This document shows, piece by piece, positions 29,286 through 37,294 of a stretch of DNA of 64,000 nt (the stretch's first letter is position 1; each line of letters opens with the position of its first letter). The position numbers and the translations under genes were made by a program. The notes beneath the pieces were generated by a model. It ran no database searches. It was not told the origin of the DNA and was given only the letters and a program-made list of their open reading frames with translations. The stretch comes from Bradyrhizobium genosp. SA-3 (GTDB lineage: Bacteria; Pseudomonadota; Alphaproteobacteria; Rhizobiales; Xanthobacteraceae), in assembly GCF_004212635.1 (NCBI RefSeq), contig NZ_PSRT01000025.1:1-64000 (forward strand), written 5' to 3'.

Positions 29286-31085
29286 ATGCCCTCACCATTT
29301 CAGAACCGCACGCCGAACATCAACGGCAATCAGCAACTCCGCGAGCCGCAGCGCGAGGCCTACCGACACCTCGCGGACTTCGCCCAGGAAATCACAGACG
29401 AACGTGAAGTGGGAATCGTTCTGCCAGTCGGCTGCGGCAAGTCTGGGACGATTGCCATCACGCCCTTCGCGTTTCGCTCGGCCCGCACGCTGGTCGTGGC
29501 GCCAAACGTCGCGATTGCGAAACAGTTGCTCCGAGACGTTGATCCTTCCGGAAACAGCCATTTTTACTCGGCTAGAGGCGTCCTGAATGGGCAGCCATAC
29601 CCCGAGCCCGTTGAAATCCGTGGCACGACTGTGAACCGGTCCGACTTAGATGAAGCCGAAATCGTGGTCACGAATATCCAGCAACTCCAGGGAACTTACA
29701 ACCGCTGGCTCCAGGATCTCCCCGGTGACTTCTTCGACGTTGTCTTGTTCGATGAAGGACATCACAACGTCGCAGCAACGTGGACGACGCTTAAGGAGAA
29801 ATTTCCAGCCGCGAAGATCGTGAACTTCTCCGCGACGCCGCTAAGGGCCGACGGCGAGTTGATGGCCGGTCGCATACTGTACTCATACCCGATCGCCTCC
29901 GCAATCCAAGCCGGATACGTGAAGCGCCTGAAGGCAGTAGTGCTCAATCCACGCACGCTCCGCTATGTGCGCAACGAGGACGGGCAAGAGATAGAAGTCG
30001 ATCTCGACGAGGTCCGTCGGTTGGGTGAGGAAGATGCAGACTTCCGACGCAGCATCGTCACATCTACCGAGACGCTAAATACGATCGTGGATGCTTCCAT
30101 CCGGGAACTGGATCGTCTTCGCACCGAGAGCGGTGACCCGGCTTTGAAGATCATCGCTTCTGCGCTTAACTTCGATCATTGCCACCAGATCGTAGGAGCC
30201 TATCGGGCACGCAACCGCCGCGCCGACTATGTCCACTCTCGCGAAGAGGGCACCGCGAACGAGCGCGTCATGCAACGGCTGGAGGCAGATCAACTCGACG
30301 TTATTGTCCAAGTCCGAAAGCTCGGAGAGGGCTTCGACCATCCGAAACTTGCAGTTGCCGCGGTCTTCAGCGTGTTCGGCAATCTCTCGCCGTTCGTGCA
30401 ATTCGTCGGACGCATTATGCGGGTGACCGACCAGAACAATCCCGCGAGCTTGCGCAACCGTGGCGTGGTCGTATTTCACGCGGGTGGAAACGTCGCCCGC
30501 CGTTGGGAAGACTTTCAGCGGTACTCCCAAGCCGACCAAGAATTTTTTGACCAACTATTGCCGATCGAGGGGTTGGATTTCGGGGTTGGTGACGAGCTCG
30601 AAATCGAGCCGGCGGCCCGGGACATCCGGGAAGGCCTGGAAGTCCGCGGGCAGACCGGTGTGCATCTCCAGGAGATCCCACTTCTGCACGACCAAGCCGC
30701 GATCGAGGCGCTCCACGTGCTTCAAGGACGGGGATACTCTCCAGATCAGGTCCGGGACGCCATGCAGGAGCTACAGCCCGTCCCGGTAACCCGTCAGCGT
30801 CAGCGTCAGGCAGCTCGAAGTGAATTGGACGCTCGGATTACGACCGCAACCGGACGTGTCCTAGCCGAGAGACAAATCAACCCCGAGGGGCGAACGCTGG
30901 ACCGCAGTCGCCGAGGCCTCAGCAACTACGTTGTTCTGAAATCTGCGATTGACCGCCAGGCGAATGCGCTGGTTGGCCGTAGCTCTCGTCAGCGGCATGA
31001 GTTCTCGCGCGACGAACTCGACCGAATTGAAGATGACCTTGACGGAATCGTCGCCCGAGCCGTCGCGGAGGTGTTCGGTGGGTAA
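29286..31085 (+). CDS. SF2 DEAD/DEAH-type helicase
   Basis: A 599-residue superfamily 2 helicase. Motif I is VGCGKSGT (residues 48-55), motif II DEGHH (156-160), motif III SATP (182-185) and motif VI QFVGRIMR. The N-terminal LREPQREAYRHL resembles a Q-motif-like region. The C-terminal 180 residues form a charged, Gln/Arg-rich extension. It resembles the Res/UvrB-type helicases found in mobile elements and defence cassettes. It overlaps the following small gene by 8 bases, so the two are probably cotranslated. No nuclease partner is visible. Confidence 0.85.
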   Translation: MPSPFQNRTPNINGNQQLREPQREAYRHLADFAQEITDEREVGIVLPVGCGKSGTIAITPFAFRSARTLVVAPNVAIAKQLLRDVDPSGNSHFYSARGVLNGQPYPEPVEIRGTTVNRSDLDEAEIVVTNIQQLQGTYNRWLQDLPGDFFDVVLFDEGHHNVAATWTTLKEKFPAAKIVNFSATPLRADGELMAGRILYSYPIASAIQAGYVKRLKAVVLNPRTLRYVRNEDGQEIEVDLDEVRRLGEEDADFRRSIVTSTETLNTIVDASIRELDRLRTESGDPALKIIASALNFDHCHQIVGAYRARNRRADYVHSREEGTANERVMQRLEADQLDVIVQVRKLGEGFDHPKLAVAAVFSVFGNLSPFVQFVGRIMRVTDQNNPASLRNRGVVVFHAGGNVARRWEDFQRYSQADQEFFDQLLPIEGLDFGVGDELEIEPAARDIREGLEVRGQTGVHLQEIPLLHDQAAIEALHVLQGRGYSPDQVRDAMQELQPVPVTRQRQRQAARSELDARITTATGRVLAERQINPEGRTLDRSRRGLSNYVVLKSAIDRQANALVGRSSRQRHEFSRDELDRIEDDLDGIVARAVAEVFGG

Positions 31086-31362
31086 GCTTCGTTCGCTCGT
31101 CATCAGGATCGAAATCGACGCCGCGCTGCGCGCTCACAAATGTCAGGCGAACGCGCGTCACGAGATTAAGCGGGGTGATCAACGGCTTAACGTGCGGGCG
31201 GGGCGCAGTTGGGATAGATATTGCATGGACTGTGCCCGGAAGATTGTCGACGCTAGCGTTGCCTCGCTCACCTCAGTGTCGCGCGTGATCGCATCCCGCG
31301 AAACCCTGTCCGTCGGCGAAGGCGAACCGGATCTTCCACTTCCAGAAAGGTCGGGTGTCTAA
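31078..31362 (+). CDS. Small zinc-finger-like protein coupled to helicase
   Basis: A 94-residue frame starting at GTG, which overlaps the helicase end by 8 bases. It carries HKC (His20, Cys22), then RHEIKRGDQRL, then YCMDC (Cys49, Cys52). This spacing resembles PARP-type or treble-clef zinc fingers (C...I-x-KG...R...YC-x2-C). It may guide the helicase to nucleic acid. The pairing is observed; the role is inferred. Confidence 0.65.
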   Translation: MGKLRSLVIRIEIDAALRAHKCQANARHEIKRGDQRLNVRAGRSWDRYCMDCARKIVDASVASLTSVSRVIASRETLSVGEGEPDLPLPERSGV

Positions 31363-31509
31363 CGTCTCGACGATGTTGCAGGTCCTCTGCTTCCTATAAG
31401 TCCTAAAGCGAGGCCCACTCCCTACCGGGGACGCTTATTGTCGTGTGACTTCAGCCGCAACAGCTTGCGGCGCTCGGAGACGGTACAGCTTGATCGGATG
31501 CAGCTCTAG

Positions 31510-31889
31510 TCAGGCAGCCATCGCTTTCTTCGCGGCTTGCGCAAGAAAACCGGATCGAGTGAAGCCGTGCTGTTCGGCATAGTGGTCGATCTCGCTCAAA
31601 ACGTCGGCGGGAAGCGCACACTCTTTACCTCTTCCGCAGGTGCTAGAATGAGCACGGCAACGCGGTTTCTATTCTCGGCGTTCGCCATGATCTCCTCGAG
31701 AGAGGAGGGTTCAGGTACGGCTTCGCCATCCTCCGCCAGTCCCTGTAGATGAAGGGCCAAGGCTTCAGCGGCCATAGCGCGCGCATCGTCCAGATCCATA
31801 CCAGCGGTGATCACGCCGGGAAGATCAGGAAAAGAAACGCCGTAATCGCTGTCTGCGTCGTTATGGATCAGGGCAATGTAGTGTCGCAT
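31510..31889 (-). pseudogene. hicB: hicB antitoxin gene, frameshifted
   Basis: The N-terminal HicB fold is clear: MRHYIALIHNDADSDYGVSF, PDLPGVITAGMDLDDA and LHLQGLAEDGE. After EVKSVR the frame runs to a stop at 31596. The expected DNA-binding tail (LPADVLSEIDHYAEQHGFTR, then FLAQAAKKAM) is in another frame and ends at 31510. A small deletion has probably separated the toxin-binding and operator-binding parts. Confidence 0.7.
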
Positions 31890-31936
31890 GAAAGCTCCCC
31901 TCCTTTGGGTGGGCCGATGGCCCTCTCTATACGCTG

Positions 31937-32179
31937 TCATTTCAACTTCAAATCGGCTTGCTTCTCGATGCTCTTGATCGTTCCGATCGGGATATCCCTC
32001 TTAGGATGGGGGACCGTGACGCGGCCCGACTTAGTTGGATGCTTGAACTGAACGTGGCTACCCTTCTGGTCGACCTGTTCCCAACCATTGGCCTTGTTGC
32101 GGATAGGGTTGTCTGCGATCGCGGATGGCGACGGATCATAACGTTGCGTGAAGCGCAAGCCGCCGAATGACGCCGGCAC
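31937..32179 (-). CDS. hicA: HicA-like toxin, N-terminus altered
   Basis: The C-terminal 50 residues are a typical HicA mRNA interferase: NGWEQVDQKGSHVQFKHPTK (catalytic His in GSH) and VTVPHPKRDIPIGTIKSIEK. The first 30 residues do not match the usual start, so the 5' end may be decayed or recombined. It lies upstream of the hicB pseudogene on the same strand, the usual order. Confidence 0.65.
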   Translation of the reverse strand: MPASFGGLRFTQRYDPSPSAIADNPIRNKANGWEQVDQKGSHVQFKHPTKSGRVTVPHPKRDIPIGTIKSIEKQADLKLK

Positions 32180-32367
32180 AGCCCCTTCTCTTGAGCAACC
32201 CTGGAGAAACCGAGTTCATTCTCGCTGCAGCGGACTGGATGATGACCGACAGTCCACCGAAGAAAAAGCAAAGGCAGAGTTCCCCGGACAAGCTCTCTGA
32301 CGACTACAACGCACTCATTTCCGAGATCGCGGAAGCACTCAGGAGGCTGCATCCGCAGGTTTCTTGG

Positions 32368-32700
32368 TTACCAGCGATGTCTTCGCAGGTTCAGCGACTG
32401 GTTCAGGGTCTCCAAAACATACCAGATTAGGTAGGCTTGAAGAACAGCCACCGTGCTGTACATAGTCGATCCGCGCCGGAGGATTGTGGTCGCCGACCGC
32501 GCGTCGAGAACCGCGATGTGATTGCGCAGCGCCTTGATCTTCTTTAATTCCGCTCGACCGACCAAATAGAAGATCAGCGTAATGGAGTTTGCTTGGCCCG
32601 CGCCGGCGGAGCCGTGGCCTGTGCCTTTCGTGCGGTGCCAAAGAAAGTCTAGGAGAGCTGTCCCGTCGAATTCGAAGGCTCGGTACCGGGGGCGGTTGCG
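32368..32700 (-). other. Open frame continuing past the aminotransferase stop
   Basis: After the TAG of the PLP enzyme (32701-32703) the same frame stays open for a further 110 codons. It reads FEFDGTALLDFLWHRTKGTG, YLVGRAELKKIKALRNHIAV and a hydrophobic STVAVLQAYLIWYVL, then stops at 32368. It has no good internal start or ribosome-binding site. It may be the remnant of a downstream gene, a readthrough extension or chance. Confidence 0.3.
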
Positions 32701-33810
32701 CTAATCAGAAATGACTCTCAGTGCTTCCACCAAAAGCCTATTGTCGTCTTCAGTGCGGCTTGCGATGCGCAAGAATCGTTTGCCATTCTGAAGCGTCTTG
32801 CCGCCATTGTGCCTGATCAATATCCGTCTATCTTTTAAAAGTTTTGAGGCGATCACGTCCCCATCCGGAAAATGGGGCGGGAGTTCGCAGAACACGAAAT
32901 TTGCATCCGGCTTCAGAACTCTCATGCCGTCGATGCTGCGTAGGTCTGCGTACAATTTGTCCCTGTCGCTGCCTACCCTCATCCAACTCTGCTTCGCCGC
33001 GTGCGCCAGGTGAGGAAGCTTGCTTAGAAAAAACTCCGCAAACGTGTTGACATTCCACGTGGGCAGGGCAGCTCTAATTTCGTTTATCGTCTGTGCATTT
33101 GCCGATGCCGCATACCCGATCCGCAAACCGCATGTCCCGTAAATCTTTCCGAGGCTTTTGAGAACGATCACATTGGGAAATTCGAGCAAGTGATTTTCCA
33201 GGCTCGCACTTCGTCCGACTTCACTAAACTCGATGAATGACTCATCGATCAATAGGAGTTGCTGTTGAGCTCGAAGCGCGGAAGCGAGATATAGCAAATC
33301 CGCATAGGGAACGATCCGCGAAGTTGGATTATTCGGCGATATCACGACCGCGCCGTCGACACCATTTGCACGCGCAAACGCTGCATAGCAGTGCACATCG
33401 AGTTCAAAATCTGGCGGTGGCAGGATAAAGCGCGACAACTGCCCGGGCAAGGCGGTGGTTTCATAGGGATTGAAGGTTGGGACCGGGACCGCAATCCTCA
33501 TACCCAGTCGACCAAGAAGGATGGGAATCAGTTCAGCCACGCCATTGCAAATGACAAGATTATGCGCCGGAATCTTCACCGCATCCGCAAGAAGCTGAAG
33601 CATCTGCACATTAGGAGAGGGATAGCAGGTGATAAGCCGCGGTAGAGCGTCCTTAAGTTCGTCAAGGAACGCTTGCGGCGGAAAATATGGATTCACCAGA
33701 AGGACGAAGTCCTTGATGTCATACTTCCAATAGCCGCCGGGGAATCGGTTGACGAGGTCAGAGACGTCATCCGACCTAAGCGGTACGTTGATTTGTGCAG
33801 TGCTGTTCAT
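32701..33810 (-). CDS. HisC/CobD-like PLP enzyme of the phosphonate cluster
   Basis: A 369-residue class II-type aminotransferase/decarboxylase. Landmarks are YPSPN, VCNGVAELI, PVPTFNPYE, ISPNNPTS, the Asp of LLIDESFIEF and the PLP-lysine motif KSLGKIYGTCGLRIGYA. HisC acts on imidazole-acetol phosphate and CobD decarboxylates threonine phosphate, so phosphate/phosphonate-bearing substrates suit this fold. Next to PEP mutase it could aminate phosphonopyruvate or phosphonoacetaldehyde, or decarboxylate phosphonoalanine to 2-aminoethylphosphonate. The last would explain the missing Ppd. It lies 242 bases after the CDP-alcohol enzyme, so it may have its own promoter. Confidence 0.8.
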   Translation of the reverse strand: MNSTAQINVPLRSDDVSDLVNRFPGGYWKYDIKDFVLLVNPYFPPQAFLDELKDALPRLITCYPSPNVQMLQLLADAVKIPAHNLVICNGVAELIPILLGRLGMRIAVPVPTFNPYETTALPGQLSRFILPPPDFELDVHCYAAFARANGVDGAVVISPNNPTSRIVPYADLLYLASALRAQQQLLLIDESFIEFSEVGRSASLENHLLEFPNVIVLKSLGKIYGTCGLRIGYAASANAQTINEIRAALPTWNVNTFAEFFLSKLPHLAHAAKQSWMRVGSDRDKLYADLRSIDGMRVLKPDANFVFCELPPHFPDGDVIASKLLKDRRILIRHNGGKTLQNGKRFLRIASRTEDDNRLLVEALRVISD

Positions 33811-34051
33811 GAGTGAGACCAGCTGAAACGTTTCAGGGCCGACGAAAATTCCAGAACGATCGCGTCCTCTCGATTAGCTCACGGCGAACGACCATCGGTC
33901 TGCGCCGATTCGCGTGAAAAAATGTGCCCGGCAATATGACTGGTGCGCGCACATTGCAATTGGCGAGACTACACGCCATCACGTGACCTGCATGGTAGGG
34001 AAGCCTGCAACAAGCAGCAGCTCACTCGCTGGATCATACTTCCATCCGCAA

Positions 34052-34657
34052 TCAAAGGGACCGACTGGCCAAAGCCGCCGATGATGCGACTGCGAAGATG
34101 CTTATTGCCGCATACATTGTTGCGCTGAGTGGTGGCACACGAACAGGCGCAACATGCGCCATAGCGAGCAGCAAGAAGCCAATGCTCACGACGTCAGAAA
34201 ATGCTTCAGTAGGAATGAGAGGTTTAAGAAGAAATAAGAGCGCCAGGAACGGCACGTCGTAAGACAAGGGAACGCCTAAGAAGCACTCATCGCACGACCG
34301 GCCAAAGTTCGCAAAGTAGCTAAGCCTTACTGCACCAGCGACCAGTAGCATGGTTGCGGTCGCAAGGGCGAGCGGCGAGGCTTGGCTGACTTGTACCACA
34401 ATTACCGCAGGCAGAACGGCTCCATAGACAATATCCGCAAACCCGTCGAGGCTCGCTCCCATCTTTGCAACATCTGGATCGCGACCCTTCGTACGACCTG
34501 CCACAAACCCATCGAGGTGATCCGATAGAACAGCCCAAAGCGCTACTGCCACAGATAGCTCGAGGCGCTCAGAGAGAGCAAGAAATAGGCTGGTGGAGGA
34601 AAAGAGGAGACCTGTGATTGTTATGGCGTTCGCAGGATCCCAAAGGTATTTTAGCAT
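34052..34657 (-). CDS. CDP-alcohol phosphatidyltransferase-family enzyme
   Basis: About 201 residues with six or so membrane helices. The family motif DG-x2-AR-x8-G-x3-D-x3-D is present in variant form: D46-x2-D49-G50-F-V-A-G-R then GASLDGFAD (Asp71, Asp75). The first Arg position is Gly with Arg next to it, and the loop is four residues longer than usual. Such enzymes move a phospho- or phosphono-alcohol from CMP to a lipid alcohol or sugar. The ATG at 34657 starts 7 bases after the cytidylyltransferase stop with GGTGAG before it; the frame's earlier start would overlap that gene. The likely donor is CMP-activated phosphonate made next door. Confidence 0.8.
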   Translation of the reverse strand: MLKYLWDPANAITITGLLFSSTSLFLALSERLELSVAVALWAVLSDHLDGFVAGRTKGRDPDVAKMGASLDGFADIVYGAVLPAVIVVQVSQASPLALATATMLLVAGAVRLSYFANFGRSCDECFLGVPLSYDVPFLALLFLLKPLIPTEAFSDVVSIGFLLLAMAHVAPVRVPPLSATMYAAISIFAVASSAALASRSL

Positions 34658-34664
34658 TGGACTC

Positions 34665-35468
34665 TCACCTAGTCTGCAAATCACGTGTCGGCGTGTAGGC
34701 GTTCCTTCGGTTCCTGAAAATGCGCTCGGCAATTTGCAAATCCTCAGCATTATCAATTTCGTACCAGCTGAGGCCATCGCATCGCGCCGCTGCGAGCTGT
34801 AAACCTCGTCTTTCTATCAGATAACCCAAAAGTTCTTCGGTGTAGGTCTGCCTAGCCCCGGCAGCGATGATATCGTCCAGCGCCGGAACGATCGTTGCCT
34901 TGAGTGTCGGCGCCGAGAGACGTAATAGGTTCATCGTCTTGAATAGCTTTGGGCCATCCGCAACAAGATTTGACGCCGTTTGCTTCATTCGAAAGCCTGA
35001 GATGGAGCCGTTCTGCGACAACAGAACGGCTGATCCTTCCATGGAATCATCGAAGGGAGGGACTGCGGCCACGTCAGTCCCACGGCACACAATCAAGTAT
35101 CGCAATGCATCCTCTTCGAAAAAGACGTCGCCCTCGAGAAGAAAGCAGTCTCCGGAGAGAAGCGCGTCGCGCGCCAGCCACAAAGAATAGGCGCTTCCGG
35201 TGCGGTCAAAAACAGTCGACTCGACATATTTGATTCTGAGCCCGCCAAAGCGGCTGCCGCAGGCATACTGAATGGCGTCTTTGCGGTAACCCACGACGAT
35301 CGTCACCTCTTCCACGCCGACAGTTTCCAGATTGCGCAGAGCGTTGTGAAGAATCGAAGTGCCATTGACCTCGATGAGCGGCTTCGGCCTCAGATCTGTC
35401 AGAGGACGCAGGCGAGAGCCGCAGCCAGCGGCGAGAATAACGGCGTTCTTGGGAGCATCGATCACCAT
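34665..35468 (-). CDS. pntC: PntC/LicC-like phosphonate cytidylyltransferase
   Basis: A 267-residue nucleotidyltransferase. The signature AAGCGSRLRPLT...PKPL is at residues 13-31, followed by a VGYRKD stretch, the metal-site EGDVFFEEDA, DDSMEGSAV and WYEIDNAEDLQIAE near the end. This pattern is shared by LicC (phosphocholine) and PntC (2-aminoethylphosphonate) cytidylyltransferases, which make the CMP-activated head group. PEP mutase upstream and a CDP-alcohol transferase directly downstream favour PntC over LicC. AAAGGAAC precedes the ATG. Unlike some PntC proteins it is not fused to a transaminase. Confidence 0.8.
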   Translation of the reverse strand: MVIDAPKNAVILAAGCGSRLRPLTDLRPKPLIEVNGTSILHNALRNLETVGVEEVTIVVGYRKDAIQYACGSRFGGLRIKYVESTVFDRTGSAYSLWLARDALLSGDCFLLEGDVFFEEDALRYLIVCRGTDVAAVPPFDDSMEGSAVLLSQNGSISGFRMKQTASNLVADGPKLFKTMNLLRLSAPTLKATIVPALDDIIAAGARQTYTEELLGYLIERRGLQLAAARCDGLSWYEIDNAEDLQIAERIFRNRRNAYTPTRDLQTR

Positions 35469-35800
35469 TTAGTTCCTTTTCGTCGCTCCGCTAAGGTGAA
35501 ACACCTACGAGTGTCTTCGCCGCAGCGTATGCTTGCTGAAGCGAAATCAAGCTTGCCGGAGCCTTGAAAATGAACCTCAAGCGTGAAGGCAGACAAATGG
35601 TGCTCGTCGGTCCTTTTCCAAAGAGCAGGGAGGCCATGGATCCGGTACCTCGAGCTGCTGCCCAGATGGCAAAATGCGTAATTCGGCCGAGTGAGGCGTG
35701 CTACGCCATCTAAGGACATCTCAGTACAACGAAAGCCATTTGAGATTGAAGTCGCACCTGGCCAGCTAGCAGGAAGTCCAGGACGGTAGGTCTTCGGCAA
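35462..35800 (-). CDS. Possible small gene between pepM and pntC
   Basis: A 112-codon frame begins 27 bases after the PEP mutase stop and ends at a TGA that overlaps the pntC start region (AAATGGTGA). The position suits an operon member or leader peptide. No family is recognised; 19 basic residues, little hydrophobic character and no clear ribosome-binding site make it doubtful. Confidence 0.3.
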   Translation of the reverse strand: MPKTYRPGLPASWPGATSISNGFRCTEMSLDGVARLTRPNYAFCHLGSSSRYRIHGLPALWKRTDEHHLSAFTLEVHFQGSGKLDFASASIRCGEDTRRCFTLAERRKGTKW

Positions 35801-35827
35801 CGAATATGCTCCTGTGTCGACGAAACC

Positions 35828-36769
35828 CTATTTGCGCAATTCAGCGTCGGGCCGCAGATATAACGCTTCCGCACGGGCGAGTTCGTCGTACTTCAAAAGT
35901 TCGAAGACTTCGTCGAGAGTAGCAATATTCGGCTCAACGCTCGCGGTGTTTTCCTCAGCGATGATGCGACGGCAGACTTGCCGCATTGCCGCTATTGCCG
36001 CTCGCATGGAGTGGTTGGCCCAGATCACCGTTGAGATGCGGGCTTTACGGTATACAGAGATCGGCGTTCGGTAGTATTTCGTCGGAACGATCACGACGGG
36101 CAATGTGCTCTGCCAGGCGCGCGCGAACGAAAGGATTTCGTCCGCGGTGCTCCTTCGCGAATGAATGAGGATCGCATCGGCTCCCGCGTCGGCGTAGGCG
36201 TGAGCGCGCAAAAGTGCTTCGTCCATCTCATACCCAGCGATCAACGCCTCGATCCTTGCCACCAGAACCAAGTCGTCCGCGACCGTATCCTTCACTGCCC
36301 GGAGGCGGCCCGAGAATTCGTCGATATCGGCGAGGGGGTGCCGATCCCCAACAAACGAGTTCATCTTCGGAAAACAGCTGTCTTCCAGTGCAACACCCGC
36401 GGCGCCCCGCTCACGGAGCTTGCGAGCCAGCAGGCGGGCATTGTTGAAGTTCCCGAAGCCGCCATCTCCGTCGACAAGGACCGGAAGTTGGCTTGAATCC
36501 ACGATCCGCTCAACGGCGTCGACAAGCTGGCTCCACGAGGCTTCGTTCGCGTCGCGGTAACCTAGAGAACAGGCAATCGACAGACCGGACGCCCAGAGCC
36601 CCTTGAATCCCGAGCGCTGGGCGATTGTAGCGGACAGGCCGTCATGCGCTTCCATCAGAAACGAGAGCTCACCATTCGAGCAGACCTGGGTGCGAAGTAT
36701 TTCGACAGGCGACGGCCGAGTGCATTGATGACCTGCGTTGGGCCGATTGGGTTGTGATTGATCCTTCAT
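35828..36769 (-). CDS. pepM: Phosphoenolpyruvate mutase (PepM)
   Basis: A 313-residue PEP mutase, which rearranges PEP to phosphonopyruvate, the entry step to nearly all phosphonates. Visible are LWASGLSIACSLGYRDANE, the metal site VDGDGGFGNFNNAR (Asp100, Asp102), EDSCFPKMNS (129-138) and the mutase-type VPTKYYRTP and VIWANHSMRA. The diagnostic EDK-x5-NS motif keeps Asn137-Ser138 but has Ser in place of Lys131. The Asn-Ser and the KYY-x-TP loop separate it from hydrolases such as the palA-like pseudogene at 7 kb. ATG at 36769 follows AGGA; the longer frame upstream has no similarity. It heads the cluster. Confidence 0.88.
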   Translation of the reverse strand: MKDQSQPNRPNAGHQCTRPSPVEILRTQVCSNGELSFLMEAHDGLSATIAQRSGFKGLWASGLSIACSLGYRDANEASWSQLVDAVERIVDSSQLPVLVDGDGGFGNFNNARLLARKLRERGAAGVALEDSCFPKMNSFVGDRHPLADIDEFSGRLRAVKDTVADDLVLVARIEALIAGYEMDEALLRAHAYADAGADAILIHSRRSTADEILSFARAWQSTLPVVIVPTKYYRTPISVYRKARISTVIWANHSMRAAIAAMRQVCRRIIAEENTASVEPNIATLDEVFELLKYDELARAEALYLRPDAELRK

Positions 36770-37294
36770 ACAGAAGTCCTGAAGGCCGGCCTTCCATTGG
36801 CGCAAACCGCACTGCTCATACCTTTTTGTTGTGATGCCGATCAATGACCAGCGTTGGTAGTTGATTGGGACGTAAAAGCTTGCATTATCGCCATAGCATG
36901 GCGCCGAACGCGGGGCTGTTGTGATGGGTGGGTCGGAGCCGACACCTTGGAAAGGAAAGCTTTGGTGCAAATGAAGGATCTCGGCTCGCCAGCCGGGTGC
37001 TACGGCCCTTCACAGAGCATTCACCCTTGCAGGAGGAACGCCTGGCCAAGGGTGATATCCAGCTCACACAGATGTTGAGCAAATATCGACTGCTACGGTT
37101 GTCGTAAATACTGCTGTTGCGTTTTCGACATATGTCGCAATCCCGTCGATATGGCTGCAGTTGGATGGCAGTCTCCGGAGAAGTGAACCGGCAATCTCCC
37201 AAGATCTTGTCCTGCTGCGAGAGTTTGCGGTGCTACTGACTGGTACGGCATTTGCTGATCTCATGCCACGTCCTCTCAGCTCCAGGAGAAACTC
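36770..37294. promoter_or_regulatory. Divergent pepM / LuxR-HTH control region
   Basis: About 525 bases between divergent genes, with no recognised coding sequence. Promoters for both must lie here. No clear Pho box, sigma-54 site or nod box could be seen. Confidence 0.35.

Noticed and set aside
30783..30815. Short direct repeat of CGTCAG inside the helicase gene as a possible CRISPR-like repeat
   Set aside because: It is three coding GTC-AGC units encoding Gln/Arg-rich sequence in frame, without spacers.
32167..32430. Plus-strand frame with MTDSPPKKKQRQ start
   Set aside because: No ribosome-binding site or family, and it overlaps the open minus-strand frame downstream of the PLP enzyme; too weak to list as a gene.
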